DNA of 64,000 nucleotides from Pedobacter arcticus A12 (lineage in GTDB: Bacteria > Bacteroidota > Bacteroidia > Sphingobacteriales > Sphingobacteriaceae). Numbering within the stretch: position 1 is the stretch's first letter; each line of letters starts with the position of its first letter. Positions 26,831 through 34,405 of the stretch are shown piece after piece. Under the pieces are notes generated by a model. It did no database searches. It saw only the letters and a program-made list of their open reading frames with translations, and was not told the origin of the DNA. A program made the position numbers and the translations under genes. The stretch is taken from positions 1,052,785-1,116,784 of the forward strand of contig NZ_JH947125.1 of assembly GCF_000302595.1 (NCBI RefSeq), given 5' to 3'.

Positions 26831-28294
26831 ATGAAAAAAATAATGTTATCGTTTTGTATCCTGCTGTTTTACTGCGGGTATAGCAAAGCACAAACAAGTG
26901 TACCCATTAGCCCAGGCCGTATGGTCATGTTTAAAGCTTACCGTATGCTAATGAAAAATACCGCCCAATACGCACCAGATGAAGCTTTAAAAATTTACAT
27001 GGGTATTGCCGCAAAGGGAGATGGTAAAGCCATGAATGCCATAGCTAATATATATGCCATGGGTATTGGCCGTAAGATAGACAATGCAGAAGCCTTAAAA
27101 TGGTACCAACAAGCCTGCAAAGCAGGCTATGCTCCAAGCTGGTATAATTTGGCCGTAATGCATAAATATGGCTATGGCACCCCACAAGATTTTGACGCCA
27201 CCTATAAAGCTTTTAAAAACGGCGCTGTTTTAAAACAAAAACAATGTTTATACGGACAAGGCTACATGCTTTATAAAGGTTATGGCGTAGCACAAGACTA
27301 TGCGGCTGCGGTAGATAATTTTAAACAGGCGGTTAACTATAAAAGTTTAGGCAGCATGTACATGTTGGGTTTATGTTACAGAAATGGCTATGGCATTGCT
27401 CAAAACACAGACAGTGCCCGTTACTGGATAGGCCGGGCAGCAGATGCCGGCTATAAGTTTGCAAAAGATGAGATGCAGAATGCGCAGGCAGAACTTACAG
27501 CCACCTCTGAGACCATAAGCAATGATGCCGACACTTCCCAAAAAGCTCCAAAAGCTTATAAGAACATAAAGCAGAACGTAAAAGACAAAGCCCTTAAAGG
27601 AACTTACACCGGTTTTGCCATTAAGTATGATTGGAGCGGGAAACATATTTTGCAAAAAAGCAAAATTACCTTGACCCTTTATGGCAATAAAAAACAGCTC
27701 AGTGGTAATTGGGTAGAAGACGACAGCCTAAGTGTAAATCTATCGGCTAACATAACGGATAGCAGTATTGTTTTCAACCATATTAAATACCAGAAGAGCG
27801 ACCATTATAGCCAAGGTAAAAAAATAGAACTCGAGTTTAAAGAAGCCACTTTACAGCTAAACCAAAGTAACGGGAAAACCTTTATTACGGGCAATATCCA
27901 AATGTGGAACAATACCCGGCAAGAACCCGATAAGAAACTGTACATCTCCTTGAGTGAAGTTGATGAAGAGAACGCACCAGCAGTTTTGGCCAGCAACTCC
28001 AATAAAGAGGGTATAATGTCAAATACTTTGCAAAAAGCCGAAGATTTTAAACTGATGGCCTATCCCAACCCATTTGACACCCAAATCAACCTCAGTTTTT
28101 ACATGGAAAATGCCGGGCAGGTAAGCCTGACGGTAGCAGATATGCAAGGCAGGGTAGTTTACAAAAAAAGCAATCTAAGCTTTGCGAAAGGTGCACAAAA
28201 CTACAGTTTTAGCAACAGTTTGGCCTCGGGCACTTATATATTGAAGTTACAGCATGGACAAATAACAGAAACCACGGTATTGATTAGAAAGTAG
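26831..28294 (+). CDS. Sel1-repeat protein with T9SS sorting tail
   Basis: A 487-residue exported protein. The start chosen is the ATG at 26831 (MKKIMLSFCILLFYCGYSKA); the longer frame begins at 26783. Sel1-like repeats run about residues 55-200 (YGYGTPQDFDATYKAFKNGA, YKGYGVAQDYAAAVDNFKQA, YRNGYGIAQNTDSARYWIGR). A linker follows, then a T9SS type A tail (YPNPFDTQINLSFY, GTYILKLQHG, ending VLIRK). It would cross the outer membrane by T9SS and stay attached to the surface. The stop is 5 bp before the leader protein at 28300. A truncated copy of its C-terminus lies at 31.0-31.5 kb. Confidence 0.82.
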   Translation: MKKIMLSFCILLFYCGYSKAQTSVPISPGRMVMFKAYRMLMKNTAQYAPDEALKIYMGIAAKGDGKAMNAIANIYAMGIGRKIDNAEALKWYQQACKAGYAPSWYNLAVMHKYGYGTPQDFDATYKAFKNGAVLKQKQCLYGQGYMLYKGYGVAQDYAAAVDNFKQAVNYKSLGSMYMLGLCYRNGYGIAQNTDSARYWIGRAADAGYKFAKDEMQNAQAELTATSETISNDADTSQKAPKAYKNIKQNVKDKALKGTYTGFAIKYDWSGKHILQKSKITLTLYGNKKQLSGNWVEDDSLSVNLSANITDSSIVFNHIKYQKSDHYSQGKKIELEFKEATLQLNQSNGKTFITGNIQMWNNTRQEPDKKLYISLSEVDEENAPAVLASNSNKEGIMSNTLQKAEDFKLMAYPNPFDTQINLSFYMENAGQVSLTVADMQGRVVYKKSNLSFAKGAQNYSFSNSLASGTYILKLQHGQITETTVLIRK

Positions 28295-28299
28295 AAAAG

Positions 28300-29091
28300 A
28301 TGAAAAAATTAATATTTATCATTATCCTTTTCTTTAACTTAATACCAGTGTTAAAAAAGGGAGAAATAAGATTTAGCGGACCGCAGGCTGCTTTGGCAGA
28401 CAGTTTTGGGGAAGATGATGAGGATTGGGTTGACGATTGGGACTGGTTAGCTGATTATGAGGACGAAGAAACAGGTTCCAATGGTTGGGACCTTCTGTCT
28501 GATATATTAGGGTTTGAAATAACAGGTTTTTTTACTGACGCTAACGGTAACTCTGCTTTTGAATTGGCAGGGGGAGGCTATCTTTCATTTGAGGATTTAG
28601 GCATAACCGAATATGTGAACACCAATGAGCCCGAGCCCGAGCCCGAGCCCGAGCCTGAACCTGAACCCGAGCCTGAACCTGAACCTGAACCTGAACCCGA
28701 GCCCGAGCCTGAACCCGAACAATACTTAACCAATTGTTTAAACACACAGACAGACAGATGGGTAAAAGATTTAGAAAATTTAAATACTTTAAGAGATTCA
28801 CGTGAATTAGATTGTTATGCTAATGCCTTAGGTTTACCATTTTTAGACCTATTAACACTTGTACCATCACTTACAGAGGCCATTTTAACCGCAAGGCAAA
28901 CAGGAGGTGGGTCTCTTGCAGATATTGATTGGACAGGTGTTGAGAGTTTTGTTGTAGATTTGTCGGGTGCATTAGCTTCAGCACAGGGATGTACACAAGA
29001 CGAGGAAGTTCTATTTGCGCAGTCATTTTGGGCGAAGTATGCTAGTTTTCAAGCCTCGATAGAGTTCTGTTATTCTCAATATCCTAATTAA
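28300..29091 (+). CDS. Leader-type variable protein with Glu-Pro repeats
   Basis: A 263-residue protein. Residues 1-38 are shared with the product at 31541 (30 of 38 identical: MKKL-I--IL, FFNLIPVLKKG, GPQ-ALADS). A hydrophobic stretch is followed by ALADS, a plausible signal-peptide end. An acidic segment follows, then (Glu-Pro)15Glu at residues 110-140, then a ~120-residue C-terminal region with Cys and Trp but no recognised family. The pattern of conserved leader, linker and variable C-terminus suggests a toxin or surface protein, which is inference. Confidence 0.55.
   Translation: MKKLIFIIILFFNLIPVLKKGEIRFSGPQAALADSFGEDDEDWVDDWDWLADYEDEETGSNGWDLLSDILGFEITGFFTDANGNSAFELAGGGYLSFEDLGITEYVNTNEPEPEPEPEPEPEPEPEPEPEPEPEPEPEPEQYLTNCLNTQTDRWVKDLENLNTLRDSRELDCYANALGLPFLDLLTLVPSLTEAILTARQTGGGSLADIDWTGVESFVVDLSGALASAQGCTQDEEVLFAQSFWAKYASFQASIEFCYSQYPN
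28627..28719 (+). repeat. Tandem 6-bp repeat encoding Glu-Pro tract
   Basis: About 15 tandem copies of GAGCCC/GAACCT-type hexamers inside the gene at 28300. It changes length in units of two residues and is therefore a likely slippage site. It acts as a rigid linker. Confidence 0.9.
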
Positions 29092-29104
29092 GGAAAATAA
29101 TTTC

Positions 29105-29659
29105 ATGAAAGATAAAATGAAAAAAGTTTATTTTATAACGATGTGTGTTGTGACACTATTATCCTACTCATGTGCTAAAAAAACTGTTCACTCACTTCAT
29201 ATACAAGACTATAAACGACTCTCCGAAAAACAAAAAATAAATAAGAGGGAAGAGTTAATTAAAAGATTAGAAAAGGATTCGGTTTTTATGCTTTACAATG
29301 AGATTTCAAACATACAATTGGAATCTTTAATGAAAATAAATCCATCGCGAATTCCAAAAAACAAGGGTTTTGGCCAAACTATTTCTCCGACCGCAAGTGA
29401 AAAGGAAATTTATTATCGAAGTCGGGGTGTAGAAAATCCAAAAGAATTCATAAAACTTGATGTTTTGAAAACATTAACTTTAGGATTGTTGGCTAGTAAG
29501 TATCCTGATTTATTAAATATGGATATGGAAAGTCGAATAATGGTATTAAAACAGGCTAAAAAACCTTTGTCAAGTGTTGATATTTTGAGAAGAAAGAAAA
29601 TACAAGCTTGGATTATCGAAAACAATAGTCATCAAATAATTAATAGTAATAAAAAATAA
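29105..29659 (+). CDS. Small lipoprotein, unknown; possible immunity partner
   Basis: A 184-residue lipoprotein: VYFITMCVVTLLSYSC is the signal with lipobox LSYSC. The mature part is basic, helical and without a known domain. It starts 13 bp after the gene at 28300. By context it could neutralise that protein or be a surface component; no sequence evidence decides. AT-rich. An internal ATG at residue 5 is an alternative start. Confidence 0.6.
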   Translation: MKDKMKKVYFITMCVVTLLSYSCAKKTVHSLHIQDYKRLSEKQKINKREELIKRLEKDSVFMLYNEISNIQLESLMKINPSRIPKNKGFGQTISPTASEKEIYYRSRGVENPKEFIKLDVLKTLTLGLLASKYPDLLNMDMESRIMVLKQAKKPLSSVDILRRKKIQAWIIENNSHQIINSNKK

Positions 29660-29673
29660 CGTAATTTTTTCTT

Positions 29674-30204
29674 ATGAAAAGAAACCATAAATTAATACTT
29701 TTTTTCCATTGGTACTCTTTATTATTAATGCCGATATTTTACTTCCTGGTGTTTGCAATACTCTCAGCTTTTAATTATTCTTTGACAGAAAAAGATTTGA
29801 TATCGCATGCCGGCAGAATAGTCTTCGTAAATACTGTTGATGCGACTTCTAAAAAAATGGAGTTGAAATATGGTAAAGGGCATTCAGTAATTATTGGAAT
29901 TAATAATAAGCCTAATCTAGTTTTTATAAGAAGTACCAAATCAGGTTCGCCCTATGAACGGTTAATTTTATCCAGAATAAAACCAATGGATTCGGTAACC
30001 ATATTCACGAACCCTGTTATTTTTAAAACAAGATTGTATGTGGAAAAGCTTGTAAAAAATAAGCAAGAAGTTATACCTTATTTAGGAGAAATACAAAAAA
30101 AAACAAGTCTCAACTTGCTAATTATTTCATCATTGTTTTTCGCAGGATTATCTATGGTTTATTTTCTATTATTAAAAAGAAGGTATTTAAAACTGCAGCA
30201 CTGA
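29674..30204 (+). CDS. Two-TM membrane protein, unknown
   Basis: A 176-residue protein with a membrane segment near the start (LLLMPIFYFLVFAILSAF, about 17-34) and another near the end (LLIISSLFFAGLSMVYFLLL, about 148-167), with a soluble middle of ~110 residues. The topology is compatible with a membrane-bound immunity or sensor protein. No family recognised. It follows the lipoprotein by 14 bp and is followed by repeat copy 2. Confidence 0.6.
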   Translation: MKRNHKLILFFHWYSLLLMPIFYFLVFAILSAFNYSLTEKDLISHAGRIVFVNTVDATSKKMELKYGKGHSVIIGINNKPNLVFIRSTKSGSPYERLILSRIKPMDSVTIFTNPVIFKTRLYVEKLVKNKQEVIPYLGEIQKKTSLNLLIISSLFFAGLSMVYFLLLKRRYLKLQH

Positions 30205-30210
30205 TTCCCC

Positions 30211-30280
30211 ACCAGTCCGGAGTGTTCAGCGCAAGCGTCACTCCGGATTGTTTAATGGAATTGAGTTTCCAAACCCCAAG
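30211..30280 (+). repeat. Palindromic intergenic repeat, copy 2
   Basis: It has a perfect 8-bp stem CCGGAGTG (30217-30224) with CACTCCGG (30239-30246), extendable outward. The tail ATTGTTTAATGGAA is shared with copy 1. The second hairpin is degenerate here. Confidence 0.7.
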
Positions 30281-30283
30281 CTG

Positions 30284-30409
30284 GTGCGAGCTTATAGTTC
30301 GTTACCAATAAATAAGTTATTATAACAATTGATAAGTTGAAGCTAAGAGCCCGTACCGGCCGTGTTTTAGAAATGAGAAATATAAAAGGAGCGAGCTATA
30401 AGCTCGCAC
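30284..30409. repeat. 18-bp inverted repeat pair
   Basis: 30284-30301 (GTGCGAGCTTATAGTTCG) is inverted at 30392-30409 with one mismatch. The right copy also forms its own hairpin, GCGAGCT-ATA-AGCTCGC (30391-30407). It is probably a REP-type unit next to the palindromic repeat. Confidence 0.6.
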
Positions 30410-30435
30410 TAGCGGGGATTGTAATTAATGAAAAT

Positions 30436-30957
30436 ATGAAACAGCTTTTAATAATAGGATTAATATATTTATTCGTAACTTCTTGTGTAAGTAAAAAAAC
30501 AGGGACAAATAACACGATAATAAAAGATAAACAGATAGAAAAAGAAATTTCAAATAACCCAAAGTATATCCCTCTATCCCATTTCAATGGCGACACATTA
30601 AAATATCTAACGACTAATTTTACAAGTCATAAAGAGTTTTATCAAGGAAAAGGTTTAAATGTATTATTACAGGACTTAGAGTTGCCCGTCAAAGAATTTA
30701 AAACAGGGGTGAATGCAAGAGATATAAATATTAGTCCAGGTTTAAGTCTTAAATTTTATAATCGAGATATTGAAGAAAAGAAAATTAAGGAAAGAAAAAA
30801 TCCTTTAGTTCTATATGTAATTTGGCAAATACCTCTGCCAGAAGACGATGTCACTTCAATTATCAGAACCACACATGGATACTGGAATAATCAGGCGAAT
30901 AACTACTTTCGACAGTTTAAAATAAAAGAGATAGGGATGGTTGCACCCAATTATTGA
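30436..30957 (+). CDS. Small lipoprotein, unknown
   Basis: A 173-residue lipoprotein. The start used is the ATG at 30436, which gives the signal MKQLLIIGLIYLFVTSC (lipobox VTSC); the open frame extends back to 30337 through repeat DNA and looks non-coding. The mature protein has WQIPLPEDDVTSIIRTTHGYW near the end and no recognised domain. It lies between the repeat and the truncated T9SS remnant. It could be an immunity lipoprotein. Confidence 0.6.
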   Translation: MKQLLIIGLIYLFVTSCVSKKTGTNNTIIKDKQIEKEISNNPKYIPLSHFNGDTLKYLTTNFTSHKEFYQGKGLNVLLQDLELPVKEFKTGVNARDINISPGLSLKFYNRDIEEKKIKERKNPLVLYVIWQIPLPEDDVTSIIRTTHGYWNNQANNYFRQFKIKEIGMVAPNY

Positions 30958-30986
30958 TTTTTAAGATCTTTAGTCTTTAACCAGCT

Positions 30987-31016
30987 GTTCGACATGTTCC
31001 GCAGGGCATGTCGAAC
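30987..31016. repeat. Palindrome at the breakpoint of the duplicated T9SS tail
   Basis: The arms GTTCGACATG (30987-30996) and CATGTCGAAC (31007-31016) form a perfect 10-bp stem, extendable with G-T pairs to 13 bp. It lies immediately before the first bases homologous to the Sel1/T9SS gene. Confidence 0.7.
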
Positions 31017-31540
31017 TACAAAATAGGCTTGGGTGGATTGCAAATCCAAAGAGATCATTACACCCATGGCGACAATATAGAATTTGAATTTAAGGAAGCT
31101 ACTTTACAGCTCAATAAAAATGGTGGGCATATCTTTATTACTGGGAATATTGAGATATGGAACGATACAAGACAAGAGCCAGAGAAAAAATTATACGTTT
31201 CATTGAGTGAAGTTGAAGAAGAACCAGCAATTGCAAGTATAGTAGCCACCAAAAAAGAATCAAAAGTTAATACTTCGCTAAAAGTTGAGTCTTTTAAATT
31301 ATTGGTTTACCCCAACTCTTTTGATACCCAAATTAATGTCAATTTTTATTTAGAAAAAGCGGTAAGCATTAGCGTAACCGATATGCAAGGCAGAATAACT
31401 TACAAAAAAAATAATTTGAGTTTTAACAAAGGGACACAAACCTATAGTTTTAACAATAATTTTCATCTGGCACTTATATTCTAAAGTTGCAGTATGCTCA
31501 AAAACAAGAAACCACGGTACTAATTAAAAAACTAGAAAAG
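31008..31540 (+). pseudogene. Truncated, frameshifted T9SS-tail remnant
   Basis: From about 31040 this matches the C-terminal third of the Sel1/T9SS protein: EFKEATLQLN, FITGNI, DTRQEPEKKLYVSLSEVEEE, then the sorting tail with YPNSFDTQINVNFYLE and DMQGRITYKKNNLSF. It lacks a start, signal and Sel1 repeats. A missing base near 31461-31463 shifts the frame. In the shifted frame SSGTYILKLQ and QETTVLIKKLEK continue without a stop straight into the next gene, because the ancestral stop is out of frame. It is a decayed segmental duplicate. Confidence 0.8.
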
Positions 31541-32575
31541 ATGAAAAAACTGATATTAATAGGCATCCTTTTCTTTAACTTGATTCCGGTGTTAAAGAAA
31601 GGAACGATTGGGTTGGCAGGTCCCCAAACTGCTTTAGCAGATAGCTACGGAGAGGGCTGGGATAACTATGATGGACTATATGGTTCATTATCAGATCTGT
31701 ACGATTTGGATATTGTTGGGTCACATTATAATAGTAATGGTGAATTTGTTTTTGACCTTAGTGGAGGAGATTTATATTACCCGAACTCGAGTACCCTAGA
31801 TGAGGTGATAGTAACTGCTATAATAGAACCATTTCCAGATTATCAACCACCAGAGCCCATTACTGATGAAAATGCAAATGAAATATTTGATGATTTTTTA
31901 GATTGGATAAATGATAATCCACCACCAGAAACGACTCCAGATCCCTGCAATCAAGCTAATTCACTTGGCAAGAATGAGAGTTTCAAGGACAAGATGGATG
32001 ACTTGAAAGGAAAGACAGGTCTAGACTATGAAGTAGGATATTTATTCAAAAATGGTGGCAGTTCATCGGCAGATTATACATCCCTAGGTGGAGTGGCTGG
32101 GCAAACTCAAATATCGATACCAATAAGCTCAATTGCAGGGACGATTGACGGCTATATACATACTCATTATGGGAGTGGAACAATCCCTGTATTCTCAATC
32201 GGTGATATTTTATCAATATATACTTTAAATAATGCTGGAAAAATAACAGATTTAAGCACTTTTACAATTGGTGTGGTAACAGACTATGGAACACAATATA
32301 TTCTAAAAATTGATGATATTGCTAATTTCAATTCTTTTTATGATGTACACTTTACCACAAATGCAAATATGGATGCGCTAACTACCACTTATCTTGATAA
32401 TGTTGCAAACTATATGAATGCTTCAGCTATGGATTTCAAAGCAGCAAGTGAATTAGCATTTTTAAAAATGCTTGAAGGTTCGGGGATGAAAACTTTTAAA
32501 GGAAACTCGAATTTTGATAAATGGAATCCTATAAAAAACGTAAATGATGAAGTTAAACCTAATAAATGTAATTAA
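31541..32575 (+). CDS. Leader-type variable protein with JAMM-like C-terminal domain
   Basis: A 344-residue protein from the ATG at 31541, in the same context as the start of the 28300 protein. Residues 1-38 are the shared leader. Low-complexity acidic sequence follows to about 135. From about 145 the domain contains Glu164 (YEVGYLF) and His207-x-His209, then nine residues, then Ser219-x-x-Asp222 (IHTHY...VFSIGD), the order of a JAMM/MPN+ metal site. From memory, Pfam has a JAB-like toxin family (Toxin-JAB1). Role as toxin is inference; the active site is a reading of motifs only. Confidence 0.62.
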   Translation: MKKLILIGILFFNLIPVLKKGTIGLAGPQTALADSYGEGWDNYDGLYGSLSDLYDLDIVGSHYNSNGEFVFDLSGGDLYYPNSSTLDEVIVTAIIEPFPDYQPPEPITDENANEIFDDFLDWINDNPPPETTPDPCNQANSLGKNESFKDKMDDLKGKTGLDYEVGYLFKNGGSSSADYTSLGGVAGQTQISIPISSIAGTIDGYIHTHYGSGTIPVFSIGDILSIYTLNNAGKITDLSTFTIGVVTDYGTQYILKIDDIANFNSFYDVHFTTNANMDALTTTYLDNVANYMNASAMDFKAASELAFLKMLEGSGMKTFKGNSNFDKWNPIKNVNDEVKPNKCN

Positions 32576-32576
32576 T

Positions 32577-33070
32577 ATGAAAAAAATAGCGGTTATAATT
32601 TTTGTTCTTATAAATATTATTGGATGTAAGGTTAATAAATGAATAAGCAAGCTGAGCAATATTTTGAACCTGCGGAATTAAAAAAATATGAAGGAGAATG
32701 GATATATGCAGATAGCATTCAGACATTTAAAATCAACTTAAAAAAACAGGTCAGAAAAACAGCACAAGGAGCTTACTTAACAGAGTTGTATGGAAATTAT
32801 TGTTATTCCAAAAACGAGAATAAAGAATCTTGTTTTATTAATGAGAAAGACACCACGATTTCTAATGCTACAACGCTGTTTTTTAATAAAAAAGACTTGT
32901 TTTTTCTTAAAGATCGCATAAAAGAAAAAAGAGGTGAAGGCTTCCTGAAATTACTGCCCAATAGTACAGAGGAGGTTGAATGGTACCTCCGTAATCCGGA
33001 AGGTATGATCGGAGACTTTGACCAATCCTTTTCTGTACCCACAAAATTAATTCTAAAAAAAGTTAAATAA
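32577..33070 (+). pseudogene. Lipoprotein interrupted by a short insertion (candidate immunity gene)
   Basis: An ATG at 32577 gives MKKIAVIIFVLINIIGC, a clear lipoprotein signal, then stops after five residues (TGA 32640-32642). The body follows in another frame from the overlapping ATG at 32639 (143 residues, with YEGEWIYADSIQTFKINLKK). The DNA GTT-AATAAATG-AATAAGCAAG looks like an 8-nt insertion that duplicates AATAA; removing it joins signal and body. It starts 1 bp after the JAMM-like gene. Either it is broken, or the body is made by ATGA coupling without the lipid anchor. Confidence 0.6.
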
Positions 33071-33424
33071 ACTTGGTAATTTATTCTATCTAGCGCAAGT
33101 CTTCCGAGTTTTTGTAAAGAGCTGTGGGAGACTTGTGTTTTATGAATTATAAAAATCAGATAGCCAATTTAAACTAAATGAGTAATTCTACCAAAAGCAG
33201 ATAAATTATATAACCGCCTAATTTTTTTATTCGTCTTACTAATTTAGAAATATTTCAAAAAAAAATGTGCTCGAACACGCTTTTCTAATAAATAATTATT
33301 AAACTTGAATAGTATATTTTAAACTTCAATTAAATATCAACATTCTTATACGTGAATTTATATTATTTAGTATGCAATAAATTATTTTCAAAAAATTTTA
33401 TCATCCATTATTTCAACTAAACCT
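33071..33424. other. AT-rich spacer with a repeat
   Basis: A 354-bp spacer. It holds the 15-mer TCTAGCGCAAGTCTT at 33089-33103 and a longer repeat unit at 33102-33141 (TTCCGAG ... GGGAGACTTGTG) that recurs at 34006-34046. The rest is AT-rich and presumably carries the XRE-gene promoter. No gene seen. Confidence 0.5.
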
Positions 33425-33877
33425 ATGGTTAATCCTGGAGACAAATTACGCCAATTGAGGCAAAAAGGAAATATTAAGCAAACTACAATCGCCCATCTTT
33501 TGGAAGTTAGCCAAGGTAAAATATCGAGCATAGAGAAAAACTCAAGCCCTCTAAACACGAAACAGCTTCTTGTTTTAGCAGAATTTTTTAAAATTTCGCC
33601 GACTTATTTTTTTGAGACCGATGATTCCCCTAAGGTTTCTGAGAATGAAGAATGCCTTAAGAGAATTCAAGCTATTCTTACTGATTTTAAACAAACTTCA
33701 GAAAATTTTAAACAGCAATTAGTGGATAAGAATACAATTATCACCCTGCAATCCCTTCATGTTGGTAAAAGTGATGAAATGGTAAAAAGTTTGGAACTGA
33801 AAGTAGGGAGGATAAAAAGTGAGATGAAAACATTGAAAGAGGAAGTCACGCTGTTAAGAAGTATAGTAAATGTCTAA
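33425..33877 (+). CDS. XRE-family regulator with coiled-coil tail
   Basis: A 150-residue protein with an N-terminal HTH_3 domain (about 6-62): KLRQLRQKGNIKQTTIAHLL, SQGKISSIEK and LLVLAEFFKISPTYFF. The second half is charged and helical with heptad-like spacing (LQSLHVGKSDEMVKSLELK, LKEEVTLLRSIV), likely an oligomerising coiled coil. It may regulate the neighbouring variable-protein locus, but this is not shown. It sits between inverted repeats. Confidence 0.85.
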   Translation: MVNPGDKLRQLRQKGNIKQTTIAHLLEVSQGKISSIEKNSSPLNTKQLLVLAEFFKISPTYFFETDDSPKVSENEECLKRIQAILTDFKQTSENFKQQLVDKNTIITLQSLHVGKSDEMVKSLELKVGRIKSEMKTLKEEVTLLRSIVNV

Positions 33878-34405
33878 CCCACCATGTCCCGGTTGTTCAG
33901 CGTACGCGTTGCTCCCGATCGTTATAATGGAAAAGAGTTTTAAAACTCAATAAATAAAAATAACGCAACATCAGGAGTTGCTCCTTTAAGTTATGGGCCT
34001 TGTAATTCCGAGCTTTGGCAAACAGAGGTGGGAGACTTGTGCTTTTGATTAAATTAAAAGCGCAAGTCAGGCGCTTTCACAGGCAATCACGCTAAGACTT
34101 GCGCTAGATGGCGTAACCGATAATTTTCGCCCTTGGCGATTGCGGTAGTGATGAAGAAATAAAAGTACTGCCATTGTAGCAAGCGGCGTAGCCCGAGAGT
34201 TTTTTTTACTTTTTTGCGGAAAAAAAGTAAATGCCACTGCCCGGCATGAGGGCAAGTAAGCCTGTGTGTGAACGCAATTGGCCACTCAACTAAGAGCACC
34301 GATAAAAAAACCGGAAAACTTGATTAAAAACTCGTCTAAAAAATCTCCCATAAATTTGATAAATTGCAAGCCCAAATTAAATGGCAAATAACAGGATTTT
34401 AAAAC
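33878..34405. other. Gene-free stretch rich in repeats
   Basis: A 528-bp spacer between the XRE gene and ffh. It contains repeat copy 3, a copy of the GGGAGACTTGTG unit (34006-34046), a 10-bp inverted pair AGCGCAAGTC (34059-34068) and GACTTGCGCT (34096-34105), and the inverse 15-mer AAGACTTGCGCTAGA (34094-34108). Open frames on the minus strand (34067-34299) cross these repeats and are judged non-coding. Confidence 0.55.
33880..33951 (+). repeat. Palindromic intergenic repeat, copy 3
   Basis: A diverged copy of the repeat at 21725 and 30211: TGTTCAGCG, CTCC, ATAATGGAAAAG shared in order. The second hairpin is a perfect 14-bp palindrome GAGTTTTAAAACTC (33934-33947). Confidence 0.65.

Noticed and set aside
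28627-28719. CRISPR-like array
   Set aside because: The short hexamer repeats have no spacers and encode an in-frame Glu-Pro tract.
34067-34299. Two overlapping minus-strand ORFs of ~70 codons
   Set aside because: They run through inverted-repeat DNA and low-complexity lysine codons; both frames look like repeat readthrough.
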